Shown here: positions 12,101-21,900 of the stretch, piece by piece
Layout: every line of letters begins with the position of its first letter
How positions within the stretch are numbered: the first letter of the stretch is position 1
Source of the DNA: Saccharina japonica
Taxonomy: Eukaryota > Sar > Phaeophyceae > Laminariales > Laminariaceae
Assembly (NCBI GenBank): GCA_008828725.1
Contig: MEHQ01002682.1
Coordinates: 1 to 64,000, forward strand
DNA length: 64,000 bases
Direction: 5' to 3'
Notes under the pieces: model-generated
What the model saw: only the letters and a program-made list of their open reading frames with translations
Databases searched by the model: none
What the model was told of the DNA's origin: nothing
Position numbers and translations under genes: made by a program

Positions 12101-15100
12101 TAGCGATCGCCGCTGAACACCTTTTCTTAAACCAATATTGTTAAGTACAGTAGCATCCCGCCAAAAGCGAACCTTATGTTCTTATTATCAACAGGTTATT
12201 TCTTATTCGTTGCGCTATACTAAAAGATGAGTGCCACCACTCACAAGCGATGGTTGACGACGCTGAGCTGCCACCTGACCTCCTCCAGCTCCAGCCCGTA
12301 ACTGATTTCGCACCCGGGATCCTGACACAAAATGAGGCGTTGCGTTGCCAACGGGGGGGGGGGGTGGAGGTAACCATGCGGGTTACTTCATACAGCACTA
12401 AGGGTAAGGGGCGGGAAACGAGGCGTGTTTAAATGAGCAAGGAATGAGGGGAATGGGGAGGGATAACCATGCGAGATATTACATCAGTTGCGGTAAAAGC
12501 GGGCAGGGAATGAGGCGTGTTTGGGGAGCAAGGCAGGAGGGGAAGGGGGGGGGTGAACACACGCGGGTTATTACAGCTACGAGTAAGGGGCGGGAAACGA
12601 GGCGCGTTTGATGATCAAGGAATGAGGGGAACGGGGAGGGGAGGGAGGGGGGGGGGGGGGGTACTCATATCGTGCACGGCCGTAGTCGTATGACCATAGA
12701 CCCTCGCATCCCTACAATGCCGGGACGGAGCACGTTGGGTTTTCACCAACCAGGCAGACATTGCTTGCACCAAGCGCGAAGCGCCGTGAGGTATTGGGCG
12801 AGTCGCATGGAGGGTGAGCTGCATCCTGCTAAGAACCGCCTGTGAGGCGGACTTGCATATGGACGACAGCCTCCAATGAATTGATTTAATTTCTGGTGTG
12901 GCCACTTCCAGAGACAGCAATGGGTATCACTACGTATCAGCCTCGTGGATGCCTTACCATATACCAGGTACACACTACGTGATACGATCATTCCCTCTTG
13001 TGCGGAGATGAGGTTATCAACCCCGCACAAATGATCTAACAAGACCGCCAGTATGGGTGACCGCCAAAACGAAGAAAAAAAAAACGGTACCCTGGTAGTC
13101 GAGCTCACGCAGTGAGAGGCGTGTTTTACAGCGTCGTTGCCAACCGACACCAACCCAACCTATAAATATATAAAATAGGGGGGGGGGCGGTAACGCGCCC
13201 GTTATTGAATCCTTCACGAAGCACATTGCAAGACAAAACAACAAAGAAGGCGTTCAACAGGGGGGGGGGGGTCGGGGTTAACCGTTAACGCATCCACTCC
13301 TTTACACATCTTACACAACGTATCACCCGTGGGTAGCCCAGAACTATCCATAAGAACGTACACCGGTGAACAATAAGTACACGGGTATGATACATTGTAT
13401 CATATTTACACCAATCAAAAGAAACGCCTTATTACAAAAAATTAAACCCAGATAGAAATACGGCTCATCAAATAGGAAACCATTATTAAAACCGAAAGTA
13501 TGCCAAATCAACACCTTCTCCGAACACGCCACACACATACAAACCTGCGCGACGTGAAAATTCGGCTTGCCGAGGCCCGATCCCACGTCAATAAAGCTAG
13601 AATTCGTGTCGAAACCCGTCTCTTCCTGAAATACACGGAAACCCCGAGGAGGGAAAAAGCGAAAGGGAGGAGGGGGTCAGTGCGGTTAAAAGGCGTACCC
13701 AGTGCTGTCCATACGTCCTATATCCTGTATAGCATACCACTCTACGTAAGACTCCGTGCCTACTGCTGTGCGTAGCTTTCTATTCGTCCCAGCAAGCCTT
13801 GCCCATCATCTTGTCCGCCGACAACTGCCACCTATACGCACGCGGACCGTAGTTTGTAGCGTCCCACGTCGTTTTTCGCGTCGAAAAAGGAACGGCTACA
13901 CACATCGAACGGTTATGTATAATAACCGTTACGGACGTTACCTTGAGGACGTTGACGACCTTCTGCATGCACCCAACGGTAAGCTCCCCGTAAATTGCCC
14001 CGCTGTTTCCTGGTAACAGTTACAACGAAATTTGCCAAAAACATGTATACGCACGAAACAGAACAACGACGAGAAGCAGAATAAGCACACAATTCCATCT
14101 CCTTCAGCGCATCAAGGAAAGCAAGCACAAGGGGTGGGGATACAAAAGCACCCGAGAATATTCAGTAGAGACCCCTCTCAATTCATTCCACGCCGCCATC
14201 CATCCAGGTGCAAGGAAATCCGCCTCACAAGCTGTTCTGGGTGGGAGGGTCTATGGTCTTGCGACTATCATACGGCCATGCATGACATGCGGCTAATGAG
14301 TACCCCCTCTGGTGCTAGCAATGCCTGCCTGGTCGGTGAAAACCCGACATACTCCGTCCCGGCAGTGTAGAAATGCGAGGGTCTATGGTCGTACGACTAC
14401 GGCCATGCATGAAAATGAAGTACACCCCCCCCCCACCCCCTCTAACACTACCCCCCCCCTTATTTTCCTCTCTCTTACCGTTCCCTCCGACGCTTCCCGT
14501 CGCCTTCTGGACGAGGCTGTAAACGCGGGACACTGCGCTAGGCACGGCAATCCTGTCCTTCCACGGTGAACCGCCCTCTACCCGGCCGAAGGCCCTACCC
14601 TTCACCTTCTTCGTCGGGGTCTGCATAAGGTGGGGAGGCGGAGGAGGAGGGGGGGGGGGGGGGGTGGTGCTCCTTTGTTGGTTGCCTTAGTCACTTGGCC
14701 ATTGACCCGCATCGCTTTCGAGGCGCAGTACGGTTCCTACTCCTAATACAGAGGGTGGGGGGGAGGGTTATGTATCACAAAAAGCAGGGCCATTGAAAAA
14801 AAAACGAGACTGAGCAGAAACAAAGAAAAAGTAAAACTGTTCTGATTGAAAAACAAGGGGCAATCACACAAAAGAGCGACAATTGCAAACGACAGCGAAC
14901 AAAGACCTCGCAAAAGAAAAAAAAAAAAAACACTCCTCACCTTCCAAATATTGCAGGAGACGCCGACGTATTCACACGATAATTCCTACCCTGAAATTGG
15001 TTCGTCGGATCGAAACGATAAATACGTAGTCCAACCGGCTCGAACGGAAACTATTATCGTATCTGTAAACCGATCCGCGCACACTCCACAACTTCACAAC

Positions 15101-18077
15101 TCACAGTTCGCTGCGCACCGCACGGGGCTCTTTCATCAACAGGCTACGGCAAATAATGCCTCCTTTCCCCCCCGCCGCCCCCGCCCCCACCAAAGGTTTC
15201 GCCCACAATAAGCGATGGGCCTACCTACCGACGACTTCTCAACCAACCCTACCGAACCCTACCGAAAACAAAACAGCCACCGTCCCCCCCCCTAACCCCC
15301 CCCCCCCCCCTATGGTTATACGATTACGGTCATGGATGGCGTTATTACACCCCATGTCAAGCAGTATTCGAGCACTGTAGTAGTCGTACAGGTAGAGCAA
15401 AAAAAGGCTTGCCTTCGTGCCGGCCGGGCAGTTGTTGCATTGAACTCTGTGGTCGCTTGACCGCGGCGGCCCAACGTCAACATCCACAAGAAGAGTTGCG
15501 CGTAGCGCGTTGACATCAATACATCAGTATACTTTTTGTTTCACCAAAAGGCCTGGTACCATCTATCTACAACACCCTACCTGAATTTACAAATACTCTA
15601 CCCGTACTCTATTTTTCAGTCCTCTGCTGTATTTGCAATACTCTACTGTATTTACAACACTCTATTGCTGTCGCACCGAACGCCTGGTACCCAACTCTCT
15701 CCCCACGCACTACCACACTGTAAAGCGTCCCATTATTGTGATGCTAGTAAAAAAAAACGGATTGGGCAGTTGTAGCAGCGATGAATAGGGTTGCTGTTTT
15801 TTTCGCCTACCAGCATACCAGGTAGCATTCACCAAGTTATGCCAAAACGATATGCACGCACCCACGCACGCACCCACCCACAAAAAACACGCCTCCCCCA
15901 CCTCACTACGTACCGACACGACGCCCCCCTCACCATTTCCAATGTACGGCTAGGCCCTCGCAGCTTGTCCTTGCTCGGGGTCAGCTTCGCCTCCTCTTCC
16001 TGCTCCTCCCCCTCCCCCTCCCCTTTCCCCTCCTTCCCCCCCTCTTCCTCGTCCTCCCCCTGGCCCATCCGGAGGGCTGTTAGCCCCCCCTTGGGGGTCC
16101 TCGGCTTAGCGGGGGTCTTTGTGCGCGGTAGGGCGCGACGGCCCCTCCTCTTGGGAGTTGTCGGCGGAGGCGGCATCGCGGCGGCGGCAATATCGTCCCC
16201 TGATTTCGTGGGCGTTCCCGGGACTGTCATGCCGGACAGTAGCAGTCAGTGGCAGCAGCGGGGGCAGGAAGGGTGAACAATGTTAGCAGGATCGGGAGGA
16301 GTATCAGCAGCAGCATCAGTACTCGTAGCGAAAGCAGTTCCAGGGAGTAGCGATAGCCGAGCAATAACGATGGGCAATAGCTATATCCGTAGCAGAGGCG
16401 ATAGTAGTAGCGATAGCAGTAGTGATAAATTACATCGCAGTAGCTACAGCAGTAGCGATAGCAATACTCGTAGCAATAGTAGTAGCAATAGCAGTACGTC
16501 GTACTCGTATTATATAATAGCAGAAAGAGAATCAGGAGAATCTACAATAGGTCTACAATCAGTATTAATAGGATCTTTCCTAGTGCTAACTTTGAGTCTG
16601 GGGTATACACATTGTTCTCGAGGATACTGCGAGTACTGGGCTTCACTACTGCTGTGAGTACTACAAACCTTACGTAAATATACTGGTACTGCCCCAGTAT
16701 ACTGGCAGCTGGCAGTGTGTCCAGTACCCAGTGTACTGCAGTTTCGACCTCTGTACACATTATTGTCGAGGATACTGCGAGTACTGGGCTTCACTACTGC
16801 TGTGAGTAGTACGAACCTTAGCGTAAACATACTGGTACTGCCCCAGTATACTGGCAGCTGGCAGTGTGCCCAGTACCCAGTGTCTACAGTAGTGTACTGT
16901 TACGACGTACTGTTTGTACGTACGTACATACTGAGGTTCGCACCTACAGCCGTAGTAATAAATCTACTGCTGTATATGTAGTCTATACCTGGTACTCGTA
17001 TGTACGTACCTAGTCTCTCGTACATAGGCGTAATGTTAACAGCTTGAATTGAAACAGAGCATAAACCATCGATAGGAACTCGTAGAATACCTTGTACGCT
17101 CGTACGCTGGTATCATACGTGCATTGCGCCTCAAGCACTCATCAGTCAGTTACAGCAGTACCACCAAACCTCCCAACACGTATGATACGAGACACGATGT
17201 GATACGTACTCAGGTAAGAAATGGATACATTCATGCATACATGCCATACTAAAGACAAAAGTGATCGTGTGATCGTCTCGTTTCCCCTCTACGTGTGCGT
17301 GTCTCCGCTGCCACACACCATAGAATGAGCAACCGGCTGCCTCCACTACGACAAGCAGTATCTGGTGCCCCGTATGATACTCGTACTCGTATGTACGTAC
17401 ATCGAGGTAAACGGACAACGGCTTTTTTGGCGCCAAGCAGCGAAAAAGAAGAAGGAGCAAATCCAGTCAAATACGTACCGAACAAAAAGGACGGGCCATC
17501 CCAGAGGATACATATCTCTCTCTGTCTCTCTCCGTATCTGCGCAGTACGATCTCGCCAAAGGCGAGCTCAAATCGAGACACGAGGCCCCGACCTACGAGC
17601 CAGACACACGGACACGCACCCCACCCCCCCGTCCCCGGCCGAATGATCCGAGTGCTTGCGCAGGCGGCAACAATGGCGGTGACATGCCAGCACCACCAGG
17701 ATCGTCTTGCTTTAGCAAGGACTCGTACGTAGAATTCCACCTCCTGGCGCCATAAAAAAAACACGAGCAATACGGCCGAAGAACAGACATGCGAACATAC
17801 CTCCGGAGTTTGTGGCAGCACTCGCCCGGCGATCGAGCACGGCCGACGACCTCTCGGGGCTCATGGCAGCGCTGATCTCCCTCTTCTCCGGGGTACGCGG
17901 CGGAGGTAGAGGCGCCGCCGCCGCCGCAGCATCCACCTTCCGTCCTCGCGAAGGACTTTCCCACCCTTCAGAGCTTCTAGGAACCGACACATAATCCAGG
18001 TCTGCCTTGGTGGGCTGGGCGATACCATCAACGGCGGGTTTGGCTTCCTGCTTGGGTTCCTGGCCAAAACGCTCCAT
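6109..18077 (-). CDS. DOT1-like SAM-dependent methyltransferase (11 exons)
   Basis: Exons in coding order: 18077-17801, 16223-15934, 14620-14479, 14009-13942, 13625-13545, 12321-12245, 11531-11362, 10587-10535, 9198-9105, 7128-7049, 6222-6109. All junctions are GT-AG and phase-compatible; total 1446 nt, 481 residues. Residues 1-189 look disordered: Ala/Pro-rich, an AT-hook-like basic stretch (PKRRGRR) and an acidic Glu/Gly tract. The catalytic fold starts near 238. SAM motif I is [17 protein letters not shown] (270-286), followed by YGLELEE (294-300), HGDIL (348-352) and VYMFDIGFPP (363-372), which align with the DxGxGxG, acidic loop, GDF and NNF positions of DOT1. A GSGEGHT motif at the exon 9/10 junction begins the C-terminal part. 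The likely role is histone H3 methylation (H3K79 type) in the nucleus; the substrate is inferred. The first ATG of exon 1 is taken as the start. The gene is divergent from the zinc-finger gene at 18.65 kb. Exons 1-2 are the least certain. Confidence 0.86.
6440..6838. repeat. 64-bp tandem repeat in last intron
   Basis: The string AATAAGGCAT (with single-base variants) recurs at 6491, 6555, 6619, 6683, 6747 and 6811, an exact 64-bp period. Each unit also contains TGACTATTAGTATAC and CTCAACTGAGGAACT. There are about 6.3 units in intron 10 of the methyltransferase gene. No unique spacers are present, so it is a minisatellite. Confidence 0.95.
7188..7275 (-). mobile_element. LINE 3'-end fragment (poly-C tailed) in intron 9
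   Basis: Read on the minus strand: GGGGTAGGAATGATGCTCCG, TCTCGCAAGAATGCG, GTCAATAATGGTCAAAT, ATGAAGTACG, then C12. It is a diverged copy of the last ~85 bp of the 48.2-kb element. The tail reads ATGAAGTACG, intermediate between the LINE (TGAGTACG) and S-family (TGAAGTAC) ends. Confidence 0.65.
7290..7444 (-). CDS. Possible alternative terminal exon of the methyltransferase gene
   Basis: On the minus strand an acceptor (TCCTGATGCAG) at 7445 opens a 155-nt frame ending in TAA at 7290. It would join exon 9 in phase (G plus GA gives glycine) and encode 51 residues starting [16 protein letters not shown] and ending SRSKND. Using it would replace exons 10 and 11 with an unrelated tail and drop the GSGEGHT motif. 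The composition looks like real protein (mixed, not low-complexity). It could equally be a relic from another gene; no transcript evidence is available here. Confidence 0.35.
7868..8231. repeat. 182-bp direct duplication in intron 9
   Basis: Two nearly identical copies in tandem, each starting ACCCCGGATCCGAG (7870 and 8052) and containing TTTTTACTAATTTTATTGCT, CCCATTTCTTTCCGTCCGCC and CATAGTAATCAGGACCCATC. Each copy contains CCATAGTAAA strings typical of the M1 inverted-repeat elements. Confidence 0.85.
8366..8708. mobile_element. hAT-like foldback MITE with 8-bp target duplication
   Basis: Arms 8366-8496 and about 8563-8708 are inverted copies (outer bases CAGGGCCTTCCTCGGGAAAA and its complement). 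The element begins CAGGG, ends CCCTG, and is flanked on both sides by CTATTTAC (8358-8365 and 8709-8716), an exact 8-bp duplication as made by hAT transposases. No transposase frame fits inside, so it is non-autonomous. Removing it restores GGTCCCCTATTTACTATG, the terminal repeat of an M1 element, so it landed inside an older transposon. Confidence 0.88.
8806..8923. mobile_element. M1-family short inverted-repeat element
   Basis: Begins CGGGGGACCATAGT and ends with the complement, ACTATGGTCCTCCG, with AT-rich DNA between. About 118 bp. Similar termini occur at 37.1 kb and, less completely, near 8.15, 8.34, 20.6, 27.75 and 31.0 kb. Confidence 0.7.
9268..9403 (-). mobile_element. S-family 3' fragment in intron 8
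   Basis: Minus-strand copy with the usual blocks (TCTGCCTGGTCGGTGAAAAC, GGTCATACGACTACGACCAT) ending ATGAAGTACA and C7. About 135 bp, retaining only the 3' end. Confidence 0.75.
9424..9862. repeat. Degenerate (TAGGG)n array in intron 8
   Basis: About 440 bp of pentamer TAGGG and variants (TGGGG, TAGAG, TAAGG). The first ~70 bp are pure repeats and the rest drifts. The unit is a pentamer and the array lies within a gene, so I treat it as a microsatellite, not a telomere. Confidence 0.95.
10640..11330. repeat. GACA- and CCAA/CCGA-type simple repeats in introns 7
   Basis: The first part (about 10640-10720) is built of GACAGACA units; 10960-11310 is built of ACCAACCGACCAATCAAC-like tetramer repeats. 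They fill most of intron 7 beside exon 7 and enclose a duplicated fragment of that exon. Confidence 0.9.
11081..11400 (-). repeat. Segmental duplication of the exon 7 donor end
   Basis: Blocks 11081-11200 and 11287-11400 are near-identical. The distal block contains the last 39 nt of exon 7 (11362-11400) and its GTGAGA donor; the proximal block repeats them at 11162-11200, exactly 200 bp away inside the intron. The duplicated exon piece still reads [13 protein letters not shown], its only exonic change being silent (GTG to GTC, valine). The intronic part differs by a 6-nt indel. The copy lacks an acceptor and the frame between the blocks is closed. Confidence 0.9.
11642..12005. repeat. ~84-bp tandem repeat in intron 6
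   Basis: CACAACGGCAG (or TACAACAGCAG) recurs at about 11642, 11727, 11810, 11894 and 11976. Units include GGATCTAT, GATGATCTGTGTAGGATCTG and CAGATCTTGCGCAACAT. The first two units are closest to each other; later units have drifted. Confidence 0.9.
12643..13172 (-). mobile_element. Full-length S-family element in intron 5
   Basis: Minus-strand copy of about 530 bp. In element orientation it starts at an AT-rich TATAAATATAT block, then GGTTGGTGTCGGTTGGCAAC, GTAAAACACGCCTCTCACTG, AATTAAATCAATTCATTGGA, GGATGCAGCTCACCCTCCAT, and ends CACGATATGAGTACC plus poly-C. No reverse transcriptase frame is present, so it is non-autonomous. Confidence 0.82.
14236..14436 (+). mobile_element. Two partial S-family copies in tandem (intron 3)
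   Basis: A first 3' fragment (GGTCTATGGTCTTGCGACTA, ending AATGAGTACC plus C4) is followed directly by a second starting GGTGCTAGCAATGCCTGCCT and ending AATGAAGTACA plus C9. It lies directly below exon 3. Confidence 0.75.
14640..14750 (-). mobile_element. LINE 3'-end fragment in intron 2
   Basis: Minus strand: GTATTAGGAGTAGGAACCGT, CGCCTCGAAAGCGATGCG, CAATGGCCAAGTGACTAAGG, then AACAAAGGAGCACCACC and a C run. This is a diverged ~100-bp copy of the end of the 48.2-kb element, 20 bp upstream of exon 3 in transcript order. Confidence 0.7.
16607..16888. repeat. 148-bp tandem duplication in intron 1
   Basis: ACACATT starts at 16607 and 16755. Both copies carry CGAGGATACTGCGAGTACTG, CTTCACTACTGCTGTGAGTA and GCCCAGTATACTGGCAGCTG. 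Slightly less than two full units. Confidence 0.9.
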
Positions 18078-18651
18078 GCTTGCGGCCGGAGAGACTGGGG
18101 GAAAGGGAGGGGCGAGGCGGGAAGTGGGGGAAGTGGGGAGGCGTGCGTGGTGGGGAAAAGTCTTCATTTATGTCACGCCTTGTGGCGATTGTTTTTTGCG
18201 ATCTCGTATCTGGTGAATCCTGTGTCTCTCTCGTGCATCCTGCTTGCTCCCTGCGCGTGCTGCGTGGTTGATGTGAAAACGAAGAAAAACCGATACTTTT
18301 GGCGGGAGGAAAACGTTCCTGTCTGCATATACTGCGGGAAAAGGAGCTTACCTCGACCAGGGAGCTCTTTGCGCTGCTTCTCGCTACTTTGGCGGCGATC
18401 GGGCTTCGGGCTCTGGAGTAGCGCTGAGGTATCTACTGTCCGATGCAGATCTTGCTCGTGGCTAGCGATAGTTCTCGGTGTTGGTGGCTCGTGGGGTGTT
18501 CTTGTTCTTCTCTCCCCACCCTCGTGCACGATATGTCCCCTAGAAATCACGCCCCGAATATTCTGGAAACCCTCCTTGTCATTTGCTGATGTCGTTGCTC
18601 TGGTGTCGTCGCCTGTCTCCACCCCCCACGTGCTCTCTACAGCCAAACGTC
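18078..18651. promoter_or_regulatory. Divergent promoter interval
   Basis: A 574-bp interval separates the start codons of the methyltransferase (minus, 18077) and the DNL zinc-finger gene (plus, 18652). It contains no repeat-family copies, unlike most of the window, which suggests constraint or selection against insertion. I cannot place a TATA box or transcription start. GC is moderate, with a purine-rich stretch (GGGGGAAAGGGAGGGGCGAG) next to the minus-strand start. Both 5' UTRs must lie here unless there are upstream non-coding exons. Confidence 0.55.
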
Positions 18652-18845
18652 ATGGCGTTTCGCGGGTCAGCTTCGGCAGCTAAATCACACCTGCTGAGGT
18701 TTGCTGCGTCAGCCAGCAACCTGGTGAGCAAACCATCGAGAAACAGCAACGTAAACAACACACTTTTTTCCATCTCGGCCACGACACCTCAGCAAACGTC
18801 GTTGCTACACCGCAGCTTTGCATCCAACACCAACCAGAGTGGCTT

Positions 18846-18904
<59 letters not shown>

Positions 18905-21900
18905 ATAGAAGCAGAGGGGGCTGCTCCTGCTCGTCCCATCCGACCGTAGCCCTTCGCACGGCCGCTCCTTCTTGGCTGCCGTCGACGTTTCCATCGCACC
19001 GAAGGCCTCTCTCCACGCGCTCAGAGGACAACGACAAAGGGAGCAACCTCTCCCAAAGCACCACCACCGGTACCGCCCCGACCGCCACCACCGCCACCAG
19101 CACCTCGACACCAAACAAGCTGGACGTCCACGTGACTCACGTGGATGCTACCGCTAACGAGGTGGGGTCAGGAGACAGCAAAGATGGCGGTGTTGATGAC
19201 CGGGCCATGATGCCCGAGGAGGATAGAGTGCCTCTCGGGGCTGGGGCTGGGGTTGGGGGCGCAGCGGTGGACAGCGGAGCCGAGCCTCCGACAGTGAGGT
19301 TTCTTGACGTGCCTGGGTCGGAGCAGACGAGGGAGGAGAAAATGACCATCGTCTTCACGTGCACGGTGAGAGCGGCAGACCTCAGTATCATTTGTACAGA
19401 GCCAGCCCCCAAGACGCGGTTTGCACCTTGCCATTGACTGCAAGCAACGCTATTAATACTACTATTAATAGTCATACCGGCAATACCGGTACACCGGGTA
19501 CCAGGTATCTCAGGGTACTGGTATCCTTACGTAGGCTATCCTCTGGTACCGGGTACCGTGAAAAAAACCTGTGAAAGGCAAGTATCTGGTACGAAGCGCA
19601 TTGCCGGCCCACGAACGAACACCTCTGGTACGTTTGTACTTCGTATGATACCTGTCCTACAGCAGTCACAAAAATGTTACCACTATTAATAGAGGTACCT
19701 GGTGCTCTAGTCACAAAAAGGTTACTATTAAAAGAGGTACCTGGTGCTCACGGTGGTCACGTACTCGTACTTTTATTGATCGGATTCGATCACAGGAAGA
19801 GCAATAATCGCGAGGCTGGAGCAAAGAAAAACGTTACCAAGGTGCCCTACGTACGCACGCGCGGTAGCATCGTTTGCCGTCGTGGCACGCACGCGGTGGC
19901 TCATTTCTACTACTGTAATGCGTGAGGACGGACGCCAATCGACGAGCGTTAAGTTATACCAGGTACCAGGTACTTGGATTCAAACTCAGTGGCTAGGAGC
20001 AAAGCCGCTCACTACCAAGGCGCCCTATACGTACTGCAGTATCGTTCCACGCCGTGGCTCGTCCTTGCCTATATAGTACGCGTGGGCGCCCGTCTACACG
20101 CGTTGGCCTCGGCTCGAGTGCAACCACAATCTGCCACGTCTGTTGTTAGTTGCTGTTGGCAAGACCGTCGCCGGGAGGGTGCCTCACTGCTGTTTTGTTT
20201 ATCCTCTGACATCATGGACTCGCCGCTCTTGTTGATTGGTTCGTTCTCGTCCCAACAGGGGGCGCTTCTTTCTTACGTCAGAGTTACTACGGAGTGCGAC
20301 TTGGGTGCGATACGAGTAATCCAGAAACCACGATGGACCCCAACAAATAATACATCCCTCTATTTTTACTAACCATATGTAGCTCTGTGACTACTATATA
20401 TAACATATGTCCCTCCGTAGTAGTAGTAGTAGTAGTAGAGATATTATGGTTGGAATGTACGCATTCGATGTGTTATTACGAGTCAGACTTTATAGCGGTT
20501 GAGTGTGGTCCATAACGGTGCGTAGACTACTCTTTTTTCAGTCTTCTTTCGTCGCCGAAAGTGCGAGAGCGCGAGTTGACAAAATCTTCGATGGAAACCG
20601 CCTCTTACGGGGGAACATAGTGACTGTACTATATACAGTCAGAACTCAGAACCATACATACTACTTCTATAATATGGTGCGTAAACATAGGGGGGGTACG
20701 TATGTATATGGTTTTTGGGTCCATCTTGGGTTCTGATTACTGTTTTGTTTACCACAATAGCCCACCCTGTAATAGCAGTAGGAATGTTGAACCCTCCGCA
20801 TGGCCTGGCGTCTGATACTCAACCTGTACGTACATGGGAGAGTGGGGCTAAGAGTGCCAGGTGGCAACCCGTCGTCGTCGCCATCTGTCACGCAGCAAGC
20901 AGTCTGCCGATGCCAATGCTGTATTTTCGCCCCCCCCCGGTTCTTAGTAGGATGCAGCTCACCCTTCATGCGACTCGCCGATCACCTCACGGCGCTTCGC
21001 GCTCGGTGCAAGCAATGTCTGCCTGATCGGTAAAAACCCGACATGCTCCATCCCGCCATTGTAGGGATACGAGGGTCTATGGTCATATGACTACGGCCAT
21101 GCGTGATCACGAAGTACCCCCCCCGCCCTTTTTTCCCATCCCGTTGTGTCGTGTTTTATTGTGCTGTGGGGTGTAGTGTTGTGTAGTGTCTTGTCCTGTC
21201 TTGTTTCGTCTTGTTTTATGCTGTCTTATTTTTTAATTCCCATGTGTCGTGATGTCTTCCTTTCCCTTCCCTTTTCTTGGCTGGTCTCATTTTATTATTT
21301 GCCCCCCTCCTGTTTCCGCTGCCCTCTGTCGATGCTTCCCCCGTCTCTTCTTTCTGTCGACGTTTTTTGTGTCAGGTTTGCGACACGCGGACGGCCAAGA
21401 CCTTCGCTAAACTTTCCTACGAGAAAGGAGTCGTCGTGGCCCGATGTCCCGGGTGCCACAACCTGCACCTCATAGCAGATCGGCTAGGGTAAGATCAGGC
21501 CGTGCGGTGGGCGAATGCGCGTGCTTTTGTTTTTTTCGCGGAGGGGGGCTGTTGGATGCTGTTCTTTGTTTTCGGAGAACATTGGCGTGCAGTTGGCGCC
21601 CTCTTCTTCCCCCCGTCGTTCGCTTTGTTTTGTAGTTTTAAGTTTTTGTTTGTTTGCTTCATTTATGTTGTGTTTTCTTCTCCCCCTTGTTTTGTCTCGT
21701 GTTTTATTTTTGTTTTGTTCCCGTTACGCTTTTTGTTGGTCCGAGGGTTTCCAGGTGTTCCTCTGCCGTGCTTTCCGATTGCGCTCCCGTACCTTGAATA
21801 TCCTCTCTCCCCCATCGCTCACACCTCCGAAAGATGAACAATATAACCAACGACAACGATCAACAGCGACGACAGCATTTTTTTTTCTCCATCCCATTTA

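Noticed and set aside
13790-13870. Minus-strand exon reading [16 protein letters not shown]
   Set aside because: It lies between exons 4 and 5, which join perfectly in phase and in motif order; including it would introduce a stop.
15380-15520. Extra methyltransferase exon with [10 protein letters not shown] on the minus strand
   Set aside because: An acceptor is plausible but the only donor would be GC-type, and exons 2 and 3 already join in phase without it.
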